This document shows, piece after piece, positions 8,427 through 17,328 of a stretch of 64,000 nucleotides of DNA. This DNA is from Flavobacteriales bacterium (GTDB taxonomy: Bacteria; Bacteroidota; Bacteroidia; JACJYZ01), in assembly GCA_020635855.1 (NCBI GenBank), contig JACJYZ010000002.1, positions 1,550,001-1,614,000 on the forward strand, read 5' to 3'. The position numbers were made by a program, and so were the translations under genes. The number at the start of each line of letters is the position of its first letter. Within the stretch, counting starts at the first letter, position 1. The notes below the pieces were generated by a model. It did not search any database. It saw only the letters and a program-made list of their open reading frames with translations, and was not told the DNA's origin.

Positions 8427-8812
8427 TGTTGTTGGTAGGTTTTAAGCCATTTGATTGCCTCGCTTTCCTTGGTGAAAAGGCGCACAGGGAAGGGCGCTTT
8501 GATCACATTCACCTTCACAAAAAAGTTGGCCATGAAGTTGGTAAGTGGAGTATCGGTAAGGAGTGCTGCCGTCAGCAACCCGCGACTACCATCTCTGGAA
8601 GAAAGGTAATCCCTGGCGGCCTTATCCATGCTTTTTAGCTGGCGCCCGTCAATCAATACAGGCACTTGTTTGTCGCGCGTATATTCCAGTCGTTGTTCGA
8701 CACATAGTTTAGCCCGCTCCAGGGTAATATTGATATCCGGAACATAACGGGCGTACAAAATGTCACCTTTGAACTGGTATTCTATATAGCTCTCAATATC
8801 ATTTTCAGTCAT
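8423..8812 (-). CDS. STAS/SpoIIAA-like small protein (DUF7793-type)
   Basis: 129 residues, no signal or membrane segment. An alternating beta/alpha pattern with VLIDGRQLKSMDKAARDYL in the centre and a C-terminal signature PVRLFTKESEAIKWLKTYQ resembles the SpoIIAA/STAS-like fold. A second member of the same family lies at 59251-59664 and shares the PxRLFTxExxAxxWLKxxQ ending. It is the first gene of the operon with the PAS kinase (4-base overlap) and is preceded by an unusually strong Shine-Dalgarno. Role inferred: an input or partner-switch protein for the adjacent kinase. Confidence 0.7.
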   Translation of the reverse strand: MTENDIESYIEYQFKGDILYARYVPDINITLERAKLCVEQRLEYTRDKQVPVLIDGRQLKSMDKAARDYLSSRDGSRGLLTAALLTDTPLTNFMANFFVKVNVIKAPFPVRLFTKESEAIKWLKTYQQQ

Positions 8813-8819
8813 TTTTTTT

Positions 8820-8827
8820 CACCTCCT
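8820..8827 (-). promoter_or_regulatory. Strong Shine-Dalgarno before the STAS-like gene
   Basis: On the minus strand AGGAGGTG lies 7 bases (all A) before the ATG at 8812. This is a near-perfect anti-16S complement, unusual in Bacteroidota where most genes lack one; other starts in this window show none so clear. Confidence 0.55.
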
Positions 8828-8843
8828 GACATGCATGGTCATA

Positions 8844-8889
8844 GTATTAATACGTAGCTAATCAAAGAAATACGGTATTTATTACGTAG
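8844..8889. promoter_or_regulatory. Paired TACGTA operator-like motif in a divergent intergenic region
   Basis: Two near-identical copies, GTATTAATACGTAG at 8844-8857 and GTATTTATTACGTAG at 8875-8889. Each contains the palindrome TACGTA, and the palindromes start exactly 32 bases apart (about three helical turns). They sit between the STAS-kinase-regulator operon and the oxoamine synthase gene, so a dimeric regulator bound here could control both. NarL-type regulators are plausible candidates; this is inference. Confidence 0.4.
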
Positions 8890-8961
8890 GCCCAGCGGAA
8901 AGGTTATCAGAATTTTGAAATCAAATTTGGTCTCAATTCTAACCTATTAAACCTACCTCCG

Positions 8962-11385
8962 ATGAGTAAGCTTGATTCATTTTTTGAAACGGTTCAGGAT
9001 ATTGTCAGTTACGGAGAATCCAAAGGTATTCTAAAACTTTATACCGAGAATGATTCGCTGAATGACAACATGCTAATTTTAAACGGTCGCCGAGTGGCAG
9101 ATTTTGGCTCATGCAGTTACCTGGGGTTGCAGTTTGATTCCCGAATCAAAAAAGCATCCATTCAGGCCGTGGAACAATACGGTACGCAATTTTCCGCATC
9201 ACGTGTTTACGTGTCAAGTCGCCATTATTTGGAATTGGAAAGCAAATTGGAAACTGTATTCGGTTATCCGACCCTTGTAGGTCAAACAACTACATTGTGC
9301 CATATCGCAGCCATACCAGTGCTTTTCAGCGATTCGGATGCGGTTATTCTTGACCATCAGGTGCACAACAGCGTGCAGAATGCGGTGAACCTTCTCAAGT
9401 TTCGAAAGGTTCATGTTGAAATGATCCGGCACAACCGCATGGATTTGCTGGAAGACATGGTGAAAGGACTTCGGTCCAAGTTCAAAAGGATCTGGTATAT
9501 GGCCGATGGCATTTACTCCATGTACGGGGATGAAAGTCCGGTTGATGCCATATATGCCTTGATGGATAAGTACCCTGAATTGCACTACTACGTAGATGAT
9601 GCGCACGGGATGAGTTGCTTTGGAGAACACGGAAGGGGAAGCGTTTTGAACCAGCGTCCGTTGCATCCAAAGTGTATTCTCGTTACTTCTTTTGCCAAGG
9701 CATTCCCTACCGGGGGTGCTGCACTGGTGTTCCCGGATCGCAGCATGTTGCAAAAAGTTAGAAACTCGGGTGGTCCGTTCCTGTCATCGGGCCCACTTCA
9801 ACCCGCACAACTTGGAGCCGCCATTGCATGTGCGGATATTCACCTGTCTGACGAGATTTATCAGCTGCAGAAAGAACTGCAGGAGAAGATATCCTTCACG
9901 AACAAGATGCTCACCAAATACCAGATGCCAAGTGTGAGCGAAAACAGATCACCTATTTTCTTTGTTGGTGTGGGTTTGCCTAAAATGGGAAATGCGATGA
10001 TCAGACGATTGCTTGATGAGGGGTATTACACCAACCTGGGTGTTTTTCCTACGGTGCCCATGAAAAATACCGGAGTCAGGTTTACCATTACCCGCCTGAA
10101 TACCGAAGAACAGATTGAAGGAATGATCAGCGCCATGGCTAAACATTACCCGCTGGCATTGGAGGAAACAGGTTTTGAAATGCAGAAAGTTTATCGGGCA
10201 TTCAGGATGGAACCTCCCCGAGACAGCGTGATTGAAAAGAAACAGACAGCCGGCGGGATGGAGAAAGATGGATTGCAGGTGCAAAAGTTTACCAGCATAA
10301 GGGACATTGACCGAACAGAATGGGATCAATACCTGGGTGGTCGTGGAAGTTTTGATTGGAAAGGGTTGCAGCTTCTGGAGAACTCATTTTCCAACAATGA
10401 GGGCAGGGGGCAGACCTGGGATTTCGACTATCTCATCATCAAGGATGAAACAGGTAAGGTTGTGCTGGCTACATTCTTTACCACCACATTGGCAAAGGAT
10501 GATATGCTGGCCTCTTCTTCCGTTTCAGAAGACGTAGAGAAGAAAAGGAAAACGGATCATGATTTTCTTGTTTCCAAATTAACCACCATGGGATCGTTGC
10601 TCACCGAAGGGAACCATATGTACCTGGATGAGAAGCACCCGCAGAAAAAGGTGGTAATGGAATTGTTTTTTCGTGAATTGGCCCATATTCAGGAAGCACG
10701 CAAGGCATCGCTTGTGCATGTGAGGGATATGGTTTCTACTACAGAACTGGATCACTTGTTTGCCGATCACGGGTTCTTTAAGATGCAGATGCCGAGCAAC
10801 TTTATCCTGGATCAACTGGAGTGGAAAGGAGAGGCGGATTTCGTGGATCGCTTAAGCAAGAAGGGGCGTTACAACCTGAGGCATGATGTGATCAAGAAGT
10901 CAAAACATTTTACGGTTCGCATACCCGTTGTGATTTCGGGTGATCAAATTCGTAACTGGTATCATCTGTACAAACAGGTGAAGAACCGGAGCCTTGAAAT
11001 CAACACATTCGATTTGCCCTTCAGGTTATTTGAAAACTTTGCCATTCATCAGGAATGGGACAAATTGGAGCTTTGTCTGGAAGGTAGTGACAAAGCCTCG
11101 GCGGTGGTTTTTAGTCACAAAGGTCGTCGCGTATATAGTCCGGTGGTGATTGGTATGGATTACGCTGTTGATCCAAACCTATACCTATATCGTCAGATGT
11201 TGTATCAGGTTATTAAAAGAGCAGGTGAGTTGGGGATGCAACAAGTGCGGTTTGGCTTTACGGCGGATATTGAAAAAAGAAAATTAGGGGCGCAGGCCTG
11301 GCAACCTGTTGCTTATGTGAATGCCATAGATAATTATAACCTGGAAGCGTTGGGGAGTCTTGCGCTTCCGCAAAAGAATCATTAA
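8962..11385 (+). CDS. Alpha-oxoamine synthase (BioF/SPT/CqsA fold) fused to a BioF2-like acyltransferase
   Basis: 807 residues. The first about 410 are a PLP alpha-oxoamine synthase: CSYLGLQFD near residue 51, FSASRVYVSSRHYLELE, the aspartate motif VDDAHG (D212, H215) and the Schiff-base lysine K246 in TSFAKAFPTGG, then RFTITRLNTEEQIE. These enzymes condense an amino acid with an acyl thioester (BioF, serine palmitoyltransferase, cysteate-using capnine synthases, CqsA/LqsA signal synthases). Residues about 440-807 form a GNAT-like domain of the BioF2/FemAB type with the basic SKKGRYNLRHDV segment. The fusion could make and then N-acylate an aminoketone: a membrane lipid (sulfonolipid or sphingolipid type) or a diffusible signal. 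One base separates it from the next response regulator. Confidence 0.85.
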   Translation: MSKLDSFFETVQDIVSYGESKGILKLYTENDSLNDNMLILNGRRVADFGSCSYLGLQFDSRIKKASIQAVEQYGTQFSASRVYVSSRHYLELESKLETVFGYPTLVGQTTTLCHIAAIPVLFSDSDAVILDHQVHNSVQNAVNLLKFRKVHVEMIRHNRMDLLEDMVKGLRSKFKRIWYMADGIYSMYGDESPVDAIYALMDKYPELHYYVDDAHGMSCFGEHGRGSVLNQRPLHPKCILVTSFAKAFPTGGAALVFPDRSMLQKVRNSGGPFLSSGPLQPAQLGAAIACADIHLSDEIYQLQKELQEKISFTNKMLTKYQMPSVSENRSPIFFVGVGLPKMGNAMIRRLLDEGYYTNLGVFPTVPMKNTGVRFTITRLNTEEQIEGMISAMAKHYPLALEETGFEMQKVYRAFRMEPPRDSVIEKKQTAGGMEKDGLQVQKFTSIRDIDRTEWDQYLGGRGSFDWKGLQLLENSFSNNEGRGQTWDFDYLIIKDETGKVVLATFFTTTLAKDDMLASSSVSEDVEKKRKTDHDFLVSKLTTMGSLLTEGNHMYLDEKHPQKKVVMELFFRELAHIQEARKASLVHVRDMVSTTELDHLFADHGFFKMQMPSNFILDQLEWKGEADFVDRLSKKGRYNLRHDVIKKSKHFTVRIPVVISGDQIRNWYHLYKQVKNRSLEINTFDLPFRLFENFAIHQEWDKLELCLEGSDKASAVVFSHKGRRVYSPVVIGMDYAVDPNLYLYRQMLYQVIKRAGELGMQQVRFGFTADIEKRKLGAQAWQPVAYVNAIDNYNLEALGSLALPQKNH

Positions 11386-11386
11386 C

Positions 11387-12103
11387 ATGGTAACTTATTC
11401 TGAAACTTCTTACTCTACGGATTCCTTGATCGAATCGGAAATGGATGCTAGCAAACCGTGTCGCGTGTTGTTGGTAGATGATCATGATATCATGCGTCAG
11501 GGATTGCGCATGCTATTGGAAAAAGCAAGTCATGTTACCATTTCCGGGGAGGCACGAAATGGGGCCGAAGCTGTTGAGCTTGCTTTGCAGTTACCCCATG
11601 ATCTGGTGGTAATGGATTTTCAGATGCCTGAAATGGATGGTGTTCAAGCCTGTCAGAAAATCATGGAAGCCAATTCAGCTGATCGGGTGCTTATCATTTC
11701 CGCACATAAAGAAGAAATGCTTGTGCGTAGAATTCTGGCATCCGGCGCCAAAGGCTTCATCAGTAAAGATTCAGACCTTCATGAGTTCCTGGCGGCCATT
11801 CAATGCATCATGTCCGGCAAGATTTACCTGAGTCAGAATTTTGCCCAGTTGGAGGGGCCAATCAAAGCGGACCTCAACAGGCGTGTATCCAGGCGCAAAA
11901 AAATAAGTGTTGATCTTTCGGAAAGGGAAGTGCAGATCGTTCAGTTGATTTCAGATGGCCTTACATCCCAGGAAATTGGCGAGCATTTCGGACTCAGTCC
12001 GCGAACAGTGGAAGCTCATCGAAGGAATGTGATGAAAAAGCTGGGATTGAATTCAACGGCTGAAATTGTGAAATTCTGCATGAAACTCGGCTATGTACAT
12101 TAA
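11387..12103 (+). CDS. NarL/FixJ-family response regulator
   Basis: 238 residues from the ATG at 11387, one base after the oxoamine synthase stop; a TTG at 11360 in the same frame would overlap that gene and is less likely. Receiver domain (about 25-145) with VDDHD, phospho-acceptor Asp77 in VVMDFQMPEMDG and a conserved lysine in ISKDSD; C-terminal LuxR-type HTH with SREIGEHFGL-like recognition (TSQEIGEHFGLSPRTVEAHR). It is surely cotranscribed with the synthase, and the closest kinase is the LytS-like gene at 12216. About 20 unstructured residues precede the receiver. Confidence 0.92.
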   Translation: MVTYSETSYSTDSLIESEMDASKPCRVLLVDDHDIMRQGLRMLLEKASHVTISGEARNGAEAVELALQLPHDLVVMDFQMPEMDGVQACQKIMEANSADRVLIISAHKEEMLVRRILASGAKGFISKDSDLHEFLAAIQCIMSGKIYLSQNFAQLEGPIKADLNRRVSRRKKISVDLSEREVQIVQLISDGLTSQEIGEHFGLSPRTVEAHRRNVMKKLGLNSTAEIVKFCMKLGYVH

Positions 12104-12215
12104 TGGCGATGCCATTCAACATGATTCACTTACGAATATTTCCCTAGCAACTGCAATGGGTTAGGCGCGTATTATTTCGTGTGCTGTTCCGTCAACCATC
12201 ACCAATCCGACTCAC

Positions 12216-13631
12216 ATGGAAAACCCCGCATATACGCATTCTGCCGCGCAACTGCCGGTAGGCCTGGGAAAGCTTTTTGAACATAATGTTTTTCATCTTC
12301 AGGTGGGCACCAACGGAGAGGTTGTCCACCTGAATTCATTTGCCAGGGATCTGCTGGGGCAGCATGAACCGGGTCAGGATTTGAGTTGGGATGATCTGAT
12401 GATTGAAGGTAACCCAACGGTTGCCTGGGGAATGCTTGCAAAAGCCATTCAACGGGGTGAGCTCACATCGCGCATTGTGGCCTTCAGGCATCGCCTGGGT
12501 AAGCTGGTTTACATGTTTCTCAATTTTGAAAAAGCGGGAGATGTTGTTCATGTCCTGGGATGGGATGTAACAGCTCAGGTACAACTAACGGAAGTGTGCA
12601 AGCGGCAGCAGGAAGAATTGAGTTGGTTGACCAAGGCGGGAGATATGTATTTTCTGCAACTGAGCAGCATAGGAAAGATTCTGTATGTGAATCGTACTCC
12701 TGCAGGGCTAAAAATGGAAGAAGTACTGGGGAGAAGTTTGCTTGATTTCTTTTCACCCAGGTTGCACCAACATATTGCAGGTGTCTTGAGCGAAGTTCAA
12801 CTAAAAGGTAAACCCGGTTATTTTGAAGGGAAAGCTGTTGGTGATAACAATCAATTGTATTGGTACGGTATCCATTTGTACCCGTTGGAAAAAGACATTG
12901 AAGGCAATGACCGCATATTGGCGGTTGCAAGGAACATCAATGCCGATAGGGATGCTGAGCGAAAACTGGCCACGGAAGAACGTAAGTCCCGGGAGTTGCA
13001 GGCCCAACTGCTGAGTTCACAGATCAACCCTCACTTTATTTTCAATGCAATGAATGCCATTCAGGCGTTTATTCTTGAACAATCAGTAGAAACCGCGTTG
13101 GATTATGTTTCCGATTTTTCCAAGCTGATCCGGTCGGTATTGCAGAATTCCAATCACCCCATGATCTCACTTGGAGATGAAGTGGAGTTTCTTGTGGATT
13201 ATCTGGAACTCGAAAAACGTCGGTTCAAGAGTAGGTTCGACTACCAGGTTATGCTGGAGTCAGGTTTGGATGTCAATTTGGAGATCATCCCGCCTATGCT
13301 CATCCAGCCGTTTGTTGAAAATGCCGTTGTGCATGGTGTGGGGCGTTTGAAGAAGCGAAGTGATGGATTGATAACCATTCGCTTTCGCCAGGAAAAAGGA
13401 TTTCTGGTGTGTCAGGTGCAGGATAACGGATCAGGTTGGGATGCCTCCGGCACGCAAATCCCTTCAGGTCGCGGTAAGTTTCATGAGTCTTTGGGGCATC
13501 GCATCACCTCTACACGTATACAATTGCTGAATCGCGGGCGCAAAAGAAAATACGGTTTACATATTTCGGAGGTGAAGGGAGTTGACGGGAAATCCCGGGG
13601 TACTTTGGTAGAGCTCAGGTTTCCTGTATAG
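12216..13631 (+). CDS. PAS-containing LytS/YehU-type sensor histidine kinase
   Basis: 471 residues, soluble. Two PAS-like segments (about 25-120 and 145-245) precede a short coiled coil, a His_kinase domain with phospho-acceptor His273 in SSQINPHFIFNAMN, and an HATPase with QPFVENAVVHG and the G box DNGSGWD. This class normally pairs with LytTR regulators, and one lies convergent 12 bases downstream (13644-14408). It is separated from the upstream regulator by 112 bases with no clear promoter. Proximity suggests it belongs with the oxoamine synthase. Confidence 0.9.
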   Translation: MENPAYTHSAAQLPVGLGKLFEHNVFHLQVGTNGEVVHLNSFARDLLGQHEPGQDLSWDDLMIEGNPTVAWGMLAKAIQRGELTSRIVAFRHRLGKLVYMFLNFEKAGDVVHVLGWDVTAQVQLTEVCKRQQEELSWLTKAGDMYFLQLSSIGKILYVNRTPAGLKMEEVLGRSLLDFFSPRLHQHIAGVLSEVQLKGKPGYFEGKAVGDNNQLYWYGIHLYPLEKDIEGNDRILAVARNINADRDAERKLATEERKSRELQAQLLSSQINPHFIFNAMNAIQAFILEQSVETALDYVSDFSKLIRSVLQNSNHPMISLGDEVEFLVDYLELEKRRFKSRFDYQVMLESGLDVNLEIIPPMLIQPFVENAVVHGVGRLKKRSDGLITIRFRQEKGFLVCQVQDNGSGWDASGTQIPSGRGKFHESLGHRITSTRIQLLNRGRKRKYGLHISEVKGVDGKSRGTLVELRFPV

Positions 13632-13643
13632 GAGAGGATCAGA

Positions 13644-14408
13644 TTATTGAGACTTTTCCAATAAATCCCACAATGACTTTTTCTTTCGCGTGGCGACCTC
13701 TATCTGATCGCCATTGTCCATTTCAATATATCCACCTTCTTTCTTAATGTACCGACTGACATGATTCAAATTGACCATGTAGGATTTGTGTGCACGAAAG
13801 AAACCGGCCCCTTCCAGTACATCCTCATATTCTTTCATGGGCTTTGAAGCCATCATTTTCTTTCCTGAGGTAAAAATAAACTCACAGTATGAACGGTCTG
13901 CCTGGCAATACAGGATCTCGTCGAGGTTGGCGAATGTGATTCCGTCTTTGGTACTGATAGCAATTTTGCCTGCAGGCAGAATGTGTCCCTGACGCGGATT
14001 GTTCATGATCTCGAACTGACGGTCGCGGGTTAAGCCCGATGTTTTTCTTCCAATACGTTTGGAGGCCCTTGCAATTGCTGCTTTGAGTTCAGCAACCTTA
14101 ATGGGTTTCAGCAGGTAGTCGGATGCATTCATCCGGATGGCCTTAATGGCATAATCGGCATGAGCGGTAATAAAGATGGTCTCAAAATCAGGTTCTGGAA
14201 AAGCTTCGAGGACCGAGAAACCGGAGTCGTCCAGAATTTCAACATCCAGGAAAACGATATCCGGAGTCATCTGGGAAATAGCGAGGATGGCATCATTGAC
14301 ACTGCTGGCCATTCCTGCGACTTTTATTTCCGGGCAATAGGTGTGTATGAGGTTGCTGAGGAATTCCCTGTTCAGCTCTTCGTCATCTACAATAATGGCC
14401 TTGATCAT
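13644..14408 (-). CDS. LytTR-family response regulator
   Basis: 254 residues. N-terminal receiver with VDDEELN, phospho-acceptor Asp55 in VFLDVEILDDSG and the lysine in LLKPIK; C-terminal LytTR domain (about 150-250) with YCQADRSYCEF and FFRAHKSYMVNLNHV, which bind DNA as beta strands. It is the natural partner of the convergent LytS-type kinase that ends 12 bases away, even though the two are on opposite strands. The next gene upstream (14426-14860) starts 17 bases earlier, so they may be cotranscribed. Confidence 0.92.
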   Translation of the reverse strand: MIKAIIVDDEELNREFLSNLIHTYCPEIKVAGMASSVNDAILAISQMTPDIVFLDVEILDDSGFSVLEAFPEPDFETIFITAHADYAIKAIRMNASDYLLKPIKVAELKAAIARASKRIGRKTSGLTRDRQFEIMNNPRQGHILPAGKIAISTKDGITFANLDEILYCQADRSYCEFIFTSGKKMMASKPMKEYEDVLEGAGFFRAHKSYMVNLNHVSRYIKKEGGYIEMDNGDQIEVATRKKKSLWDLLEKSQ

Positions 14409-14425
14409 CTAAAGGTGGGTAATAA

Positions 14426-14860
14426 TTATTCGGTGGATGCCACTTGTTCCTGTCCTTCAAACCGCAACGGGTCAGAAAGTATGGCCGTTTTTCCCTGGCG
14501 AACATAATGGATACGATACCAATACGTGTTTTGCACTGGGGCCTGCTCCTGGAAGCTATAATTCAGCGGAATGTCTGAGTTGTAACACTGCTTCAGCTGC
14601 ATCACATGAAAAATGAGACTGTCACTAGAGCGTTCCAGCATCAAGAGGCCTTCTTCAAGCCCCGGCTCCATAGCACATCGGATGTATACCGTTCCATGAA
14701 ATTCAGCTGCTGTGAAAGTAAGCAGTTTGAAATCATTGGAATCCTTTGCATAGGCTTCCTGCCACTTTACGGCTTTTGGCCCTCCACCAATTTGCGCATG
14801 AAGGGAAAGCGAACTTGCCAACCCCATCACAACTGCCCAAATGATCCTCTTTTTTTTCAT
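14426..14860 (-). CDS. Small secreted protein, unknown function
   Basis: 144 residues with a clear signal peptide (MKKKRIIWAVVMGLASSLSL, cleavage after HAQ). The mature part holds beta-strand sequence with NTYWYRIHYVRQGKTA near the C-terminus, like a fragment of a fibronectin- or PKD-type domain. It lies 10 bases after the PKD protein at 14871-16139 and directly before the LytTR gene. No family assigned. Confidence 0.65.
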   Translation of the reverse strand: MKKKRIIWAVVMGLASSLSLHAQIGGGPKAVKWQEAYAKDSNDFKLLTFTAAEFHGTVYIRCAMEPGLEEGLLMLERSSDSLIFHVMQLKQCYNSDIPLNYSFQEQAPVQNTYWYRIHYVRQGKTAILSDPLRFEGQEQVASTE

Positions 14861-14870
14861 GGTGCTATTG

Positions 14871-16139
14871 TTATCGGTTCGACATTGTGATTAACATTGA
14901 ACTTGATTGTTGCTCCTGTCTGACCTGGAGGATGTAGAGTCCTCCTGGGATGGCGTCCAGCGTTATGGTGCCGTCATTCATGATGTGTACCGTTTTGATA
15001 ATGCTTCCTGTCATACTGCAGAGAAAAAGTTCTGCCGGTACGTCTGGGGTTAGGTTGGAAACAAAAACGGTTCGGTTTCGGTTGTTGAATTTGATGTGAG
15101 GATGGTGTTTTTCCTTTCCGCTGGATGCACCATTTCCAGGCCATATGGTTAATTCCTGGCTTGTTACCTGACTGCAAAATCCGTTGGAGGCGGTCAGTGT
15201 AACGGCATAAGTCCCTGGGTCATTGAATGCGTGATACGGGTTGTTATCAGTGGAAGTGCTTCCATCTGAAAAATCCCATTGAACCGATACCGCCTGAAAA
15301 GATAAGTCTTCGAAATGTACCAAAGTGCCCACTTTTGGTTGCCCGTTTCCGTCAATCGACCAACTGAATTCTGAGATTGGACGAGCCGGACCTTCAAATG
15401 TAAGTGTTTCAGATTTAATTTCATCACCGTTCATAGTAGCAGTGATTTCATAGCTTCCGAGGGGGATGTTGCTTATGGTGGCTGTGCCGGTATTCTCAAT
15501 GATTTTGGAAAGAAAGGGGAAGCCGTTTTGGTTAATCTCAATCGTTACAGGTGCCAGGTTCGTGTTTACTTCGAGTGAGCCATCATGATCGCAGTCACCA
15601 GGTATTGGAGTGAGTACAATGGTGGGGGGAGTGGAAGGTTGGTTGATGATAAGTTTGAATCTGTTAAAGCCCGCATCCTTTTCCATGTGATAGGAACTAG
15701 CATTGTTGATGTCCACAATAGAGTGGGTTGATACATCTTCAATGGTGATCTGTGTTCCCGGTTCAAAGGCACCCAGGATTTCCCAGCTCAGATCCAATAC
15801 CCCCGCCTTTTGCACCTGCAAAGTGAAGTATCCTTCAAATGTTCCGGCAAATAAAGGAAGGGCATTGATTGAAAGAGGTACGCTGTCGGAAGTATGACTA
15901 AACAGGAAGGGGACTTCTTTGTTGCTGCTGAAAAGTTTTAATGCATCATAGGCGTTGTCGAAAGTTGTCGTAGCATCAGGTAAGAACCGAATTACTGTTT
16001 CGTCGCTATAATTTTCCTGATCCACATGAAAACGGATTACTTCCGAAAGATTGGCAAATGAGGAGTGAGTCATTCCCAAAACAAGCAGGAGAGTTGTGCT
16101 TGTCGCTTTCCAAAATCTATTTGCAATTGAACGATTCAT
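14871..16139 (-). CDS. Secreted PKD-domain protein with type A-like C-terminal sorting domain
   Basis: 422 residues from the internal ATG at 16139, which is followed by a good signal peptide (FWKATSTTLLLVLGMTHSSFA); an in-frame start at 16244 would put 35 hydrophilic residues before it and is rejected. The middle contains a PKD domain (VQWDFSDGSTSTDNNPYHAF then GTYAVTLTASNGFC). The end resembles a T9SS type A domain (GGLYILQVRQEQ). Probably exported across the outer membrane by T9SS and surface-anchored or released. It is first in a short minus-strand unit with the small secreted protein at 14426. Confidence 0.75.
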   Translation of the reverse strand: MNRSIANRFWKATSTTLLLVLGMTHSSFANLSEVIRFHVDQENYSDETVIRFLPDATTTFDNAYDALKLFSSNKEVPFLFSHTSDSVPLSINALPLFAGTFEGYFTLQVQKAGVLDLSWEILGAFEPGTQITIEDVSTHSIVDINNASSYHMEKDAGFNRFKLIINQPSTPPTIVLTPIPGDCDHDGSLEVNTNLAPVTIEINQNGFPFLSKIIENTGTATISNIPLGSYEITATMNGDEIKSETLTFEGPARPISEFSWSIDGNGQPKVGTLVHFEDLSFQAVSVQWDFSDGSTSTDNNPYHAFNDPGTYAVTLTASNGFCSQVTSQELTIWPGNGASSGKEKHHPHIKFNNRNRTVFVSNLTPDVPAELFLCSMTGSIIKTVHIMNDGTITLDAIPGGLYILQVRQEQQSSSMLITMSNR

Positions 16140-16371
16140 ATCAAACACCCTTTTGTTTCTTTTTAGTGACACACGAACGCAAAAGTTTGGATAAGTTTCC
16201 CACCGTATAGCAAGACCCAGTTTACGTGCATATTTTCGCCCCAACGAATCTTTGTAACATATTGAAAAATAAGTAATTAAGTTTATTTGCCTAGGTGTTA
16301 TTTCGGTGTATTGTGCGGGTGTAAAATTTCAAGCTGATCTTTATGCAGGGAGAAATAATACATTTGTAAAC

Positions 16372-17328
16372 ATGGATATGCCAGCTATTTCATTTGTAGT
16401 TCCCCTGTATAATGAAGCAGAGATTTTTCCACAGCTCGTGGAAAGGTTAAAGGGCGCGGTTGATGAAACGGTTTCCGTTGAGTTTTTGCTGGTTGATGAT
16501 GGATCCTCAGACGGAACTGCGGACCACATCCGTACCGTTTGTCTTTCCGATCCTGCGTTCCATGGGGTGTTCCTTTCCAGAAACTATGGTCATCAGATAG
16601 CTATTTCGGCGGGTATTCATGAAGCCCGCGGAACAGAAGCATTGTTTATTCTGGATGGAGATTTGCAGGACCCTCCGGAGTTGTTTGGCGCCTTCTACGC
16701 CAAGCTGAAGGAAGGTTATGATGTGGTGTATGCCGTTAGAGAGAAGCGAAAAGAAGGGTGGATGAAACGCATGTTTTACTCCGCATTTTATCGAATCATG
16801 CGCAACCTGTCCTACGTACGAATGCCCTTGGATAGCGGTGATTTTTCTCTTATCACCAGAAGGGTTGCCGACGTGCTCAAACAAATGCCTGAAGAAAGCC
16901 GATTTGTAAGAGGAATGAGGTCCTGGGTCGGTTTCAGGCAAACAGGGTTACCATATGAACGCGATTACAGACAGGGAGGGCAACCTAAGTATGGGTGGAT
17001 GCAATTGTTTCGCCTGGCCTATAATGGGATATTTAATTTCAGCACCCTGCCGATCCGTTTTATTACTCGCCTTGGGGTACTTTCTATCCTCATTTCTTTG
17101 ATTTATGTTGCTGTTACCATTTATAGAAAGCTGGTTTTTCATGACGTGCCATCCGGCTTTACCGCTTTGCTGATGGCTGTGGCATTGTTTGGGGGCGTGC
17201 AATTGGTTTCGTTGGGAATCATCGGGGAGTATGTGCTGCGCATCTTTTTCCAGGTGAAAGGCCGGCCATTATTTTTGGTGAAAGAGCGAATTGTCGAGCA
17301 AAAAAGTGAAAACCCTGCCACGCATTGA
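16372..17328 (+). CDS. Family 2 glycosyltransferase, polyprenyl-phosphate sugar synthase (DPM1/GtrB-like)
   Basis: 318 residues from the ATG at 16372 (MDMPAISFVVPLYNE); an in-frame ATG at 16306 adds 22 residues that do not match the family. GT-A domain with VDDGSSDGT and the metal-binding DGDLQDPPE, then two C-terminal membrane segments (about 235-300) as in GtrB. These enzymes move a sugar from a nucleotide donor onto polyprenyl phosphate at the inner membrane. The methyltransferase start overlaps its end. A TACATTTG -7-like box at 16359-16366 would give a near-leaderless transcript. Confidence 0.88.
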   Translation: MDMPAISFVVPLYNEAEIFPQLVERLKGAVDETVSVEFLLVDDGSSDGTADHIRTVCLSDPAFHGVFLSRNYGHQIAISAGIHEARGTEALFILDGDLQDPPELFGAFYAKLKEGYDVVYAVREKRKEGWMKRMFYSAFYRIMRNLSYVRMPLDSGDFSLITRRVADVLKQMPEESRFVRGMRSWVGFRQTGLPYERDYRQGGQPKYGWMQLFRLAYNGIFNFSTLPIRFITRLGVLSILISLIYVAVTIYRKLVFHDVPSGFTALLMAVALFGGVQLVSLGIIGEYVLRIFFQVKGRPLFLVKERIVEQKSENPATH

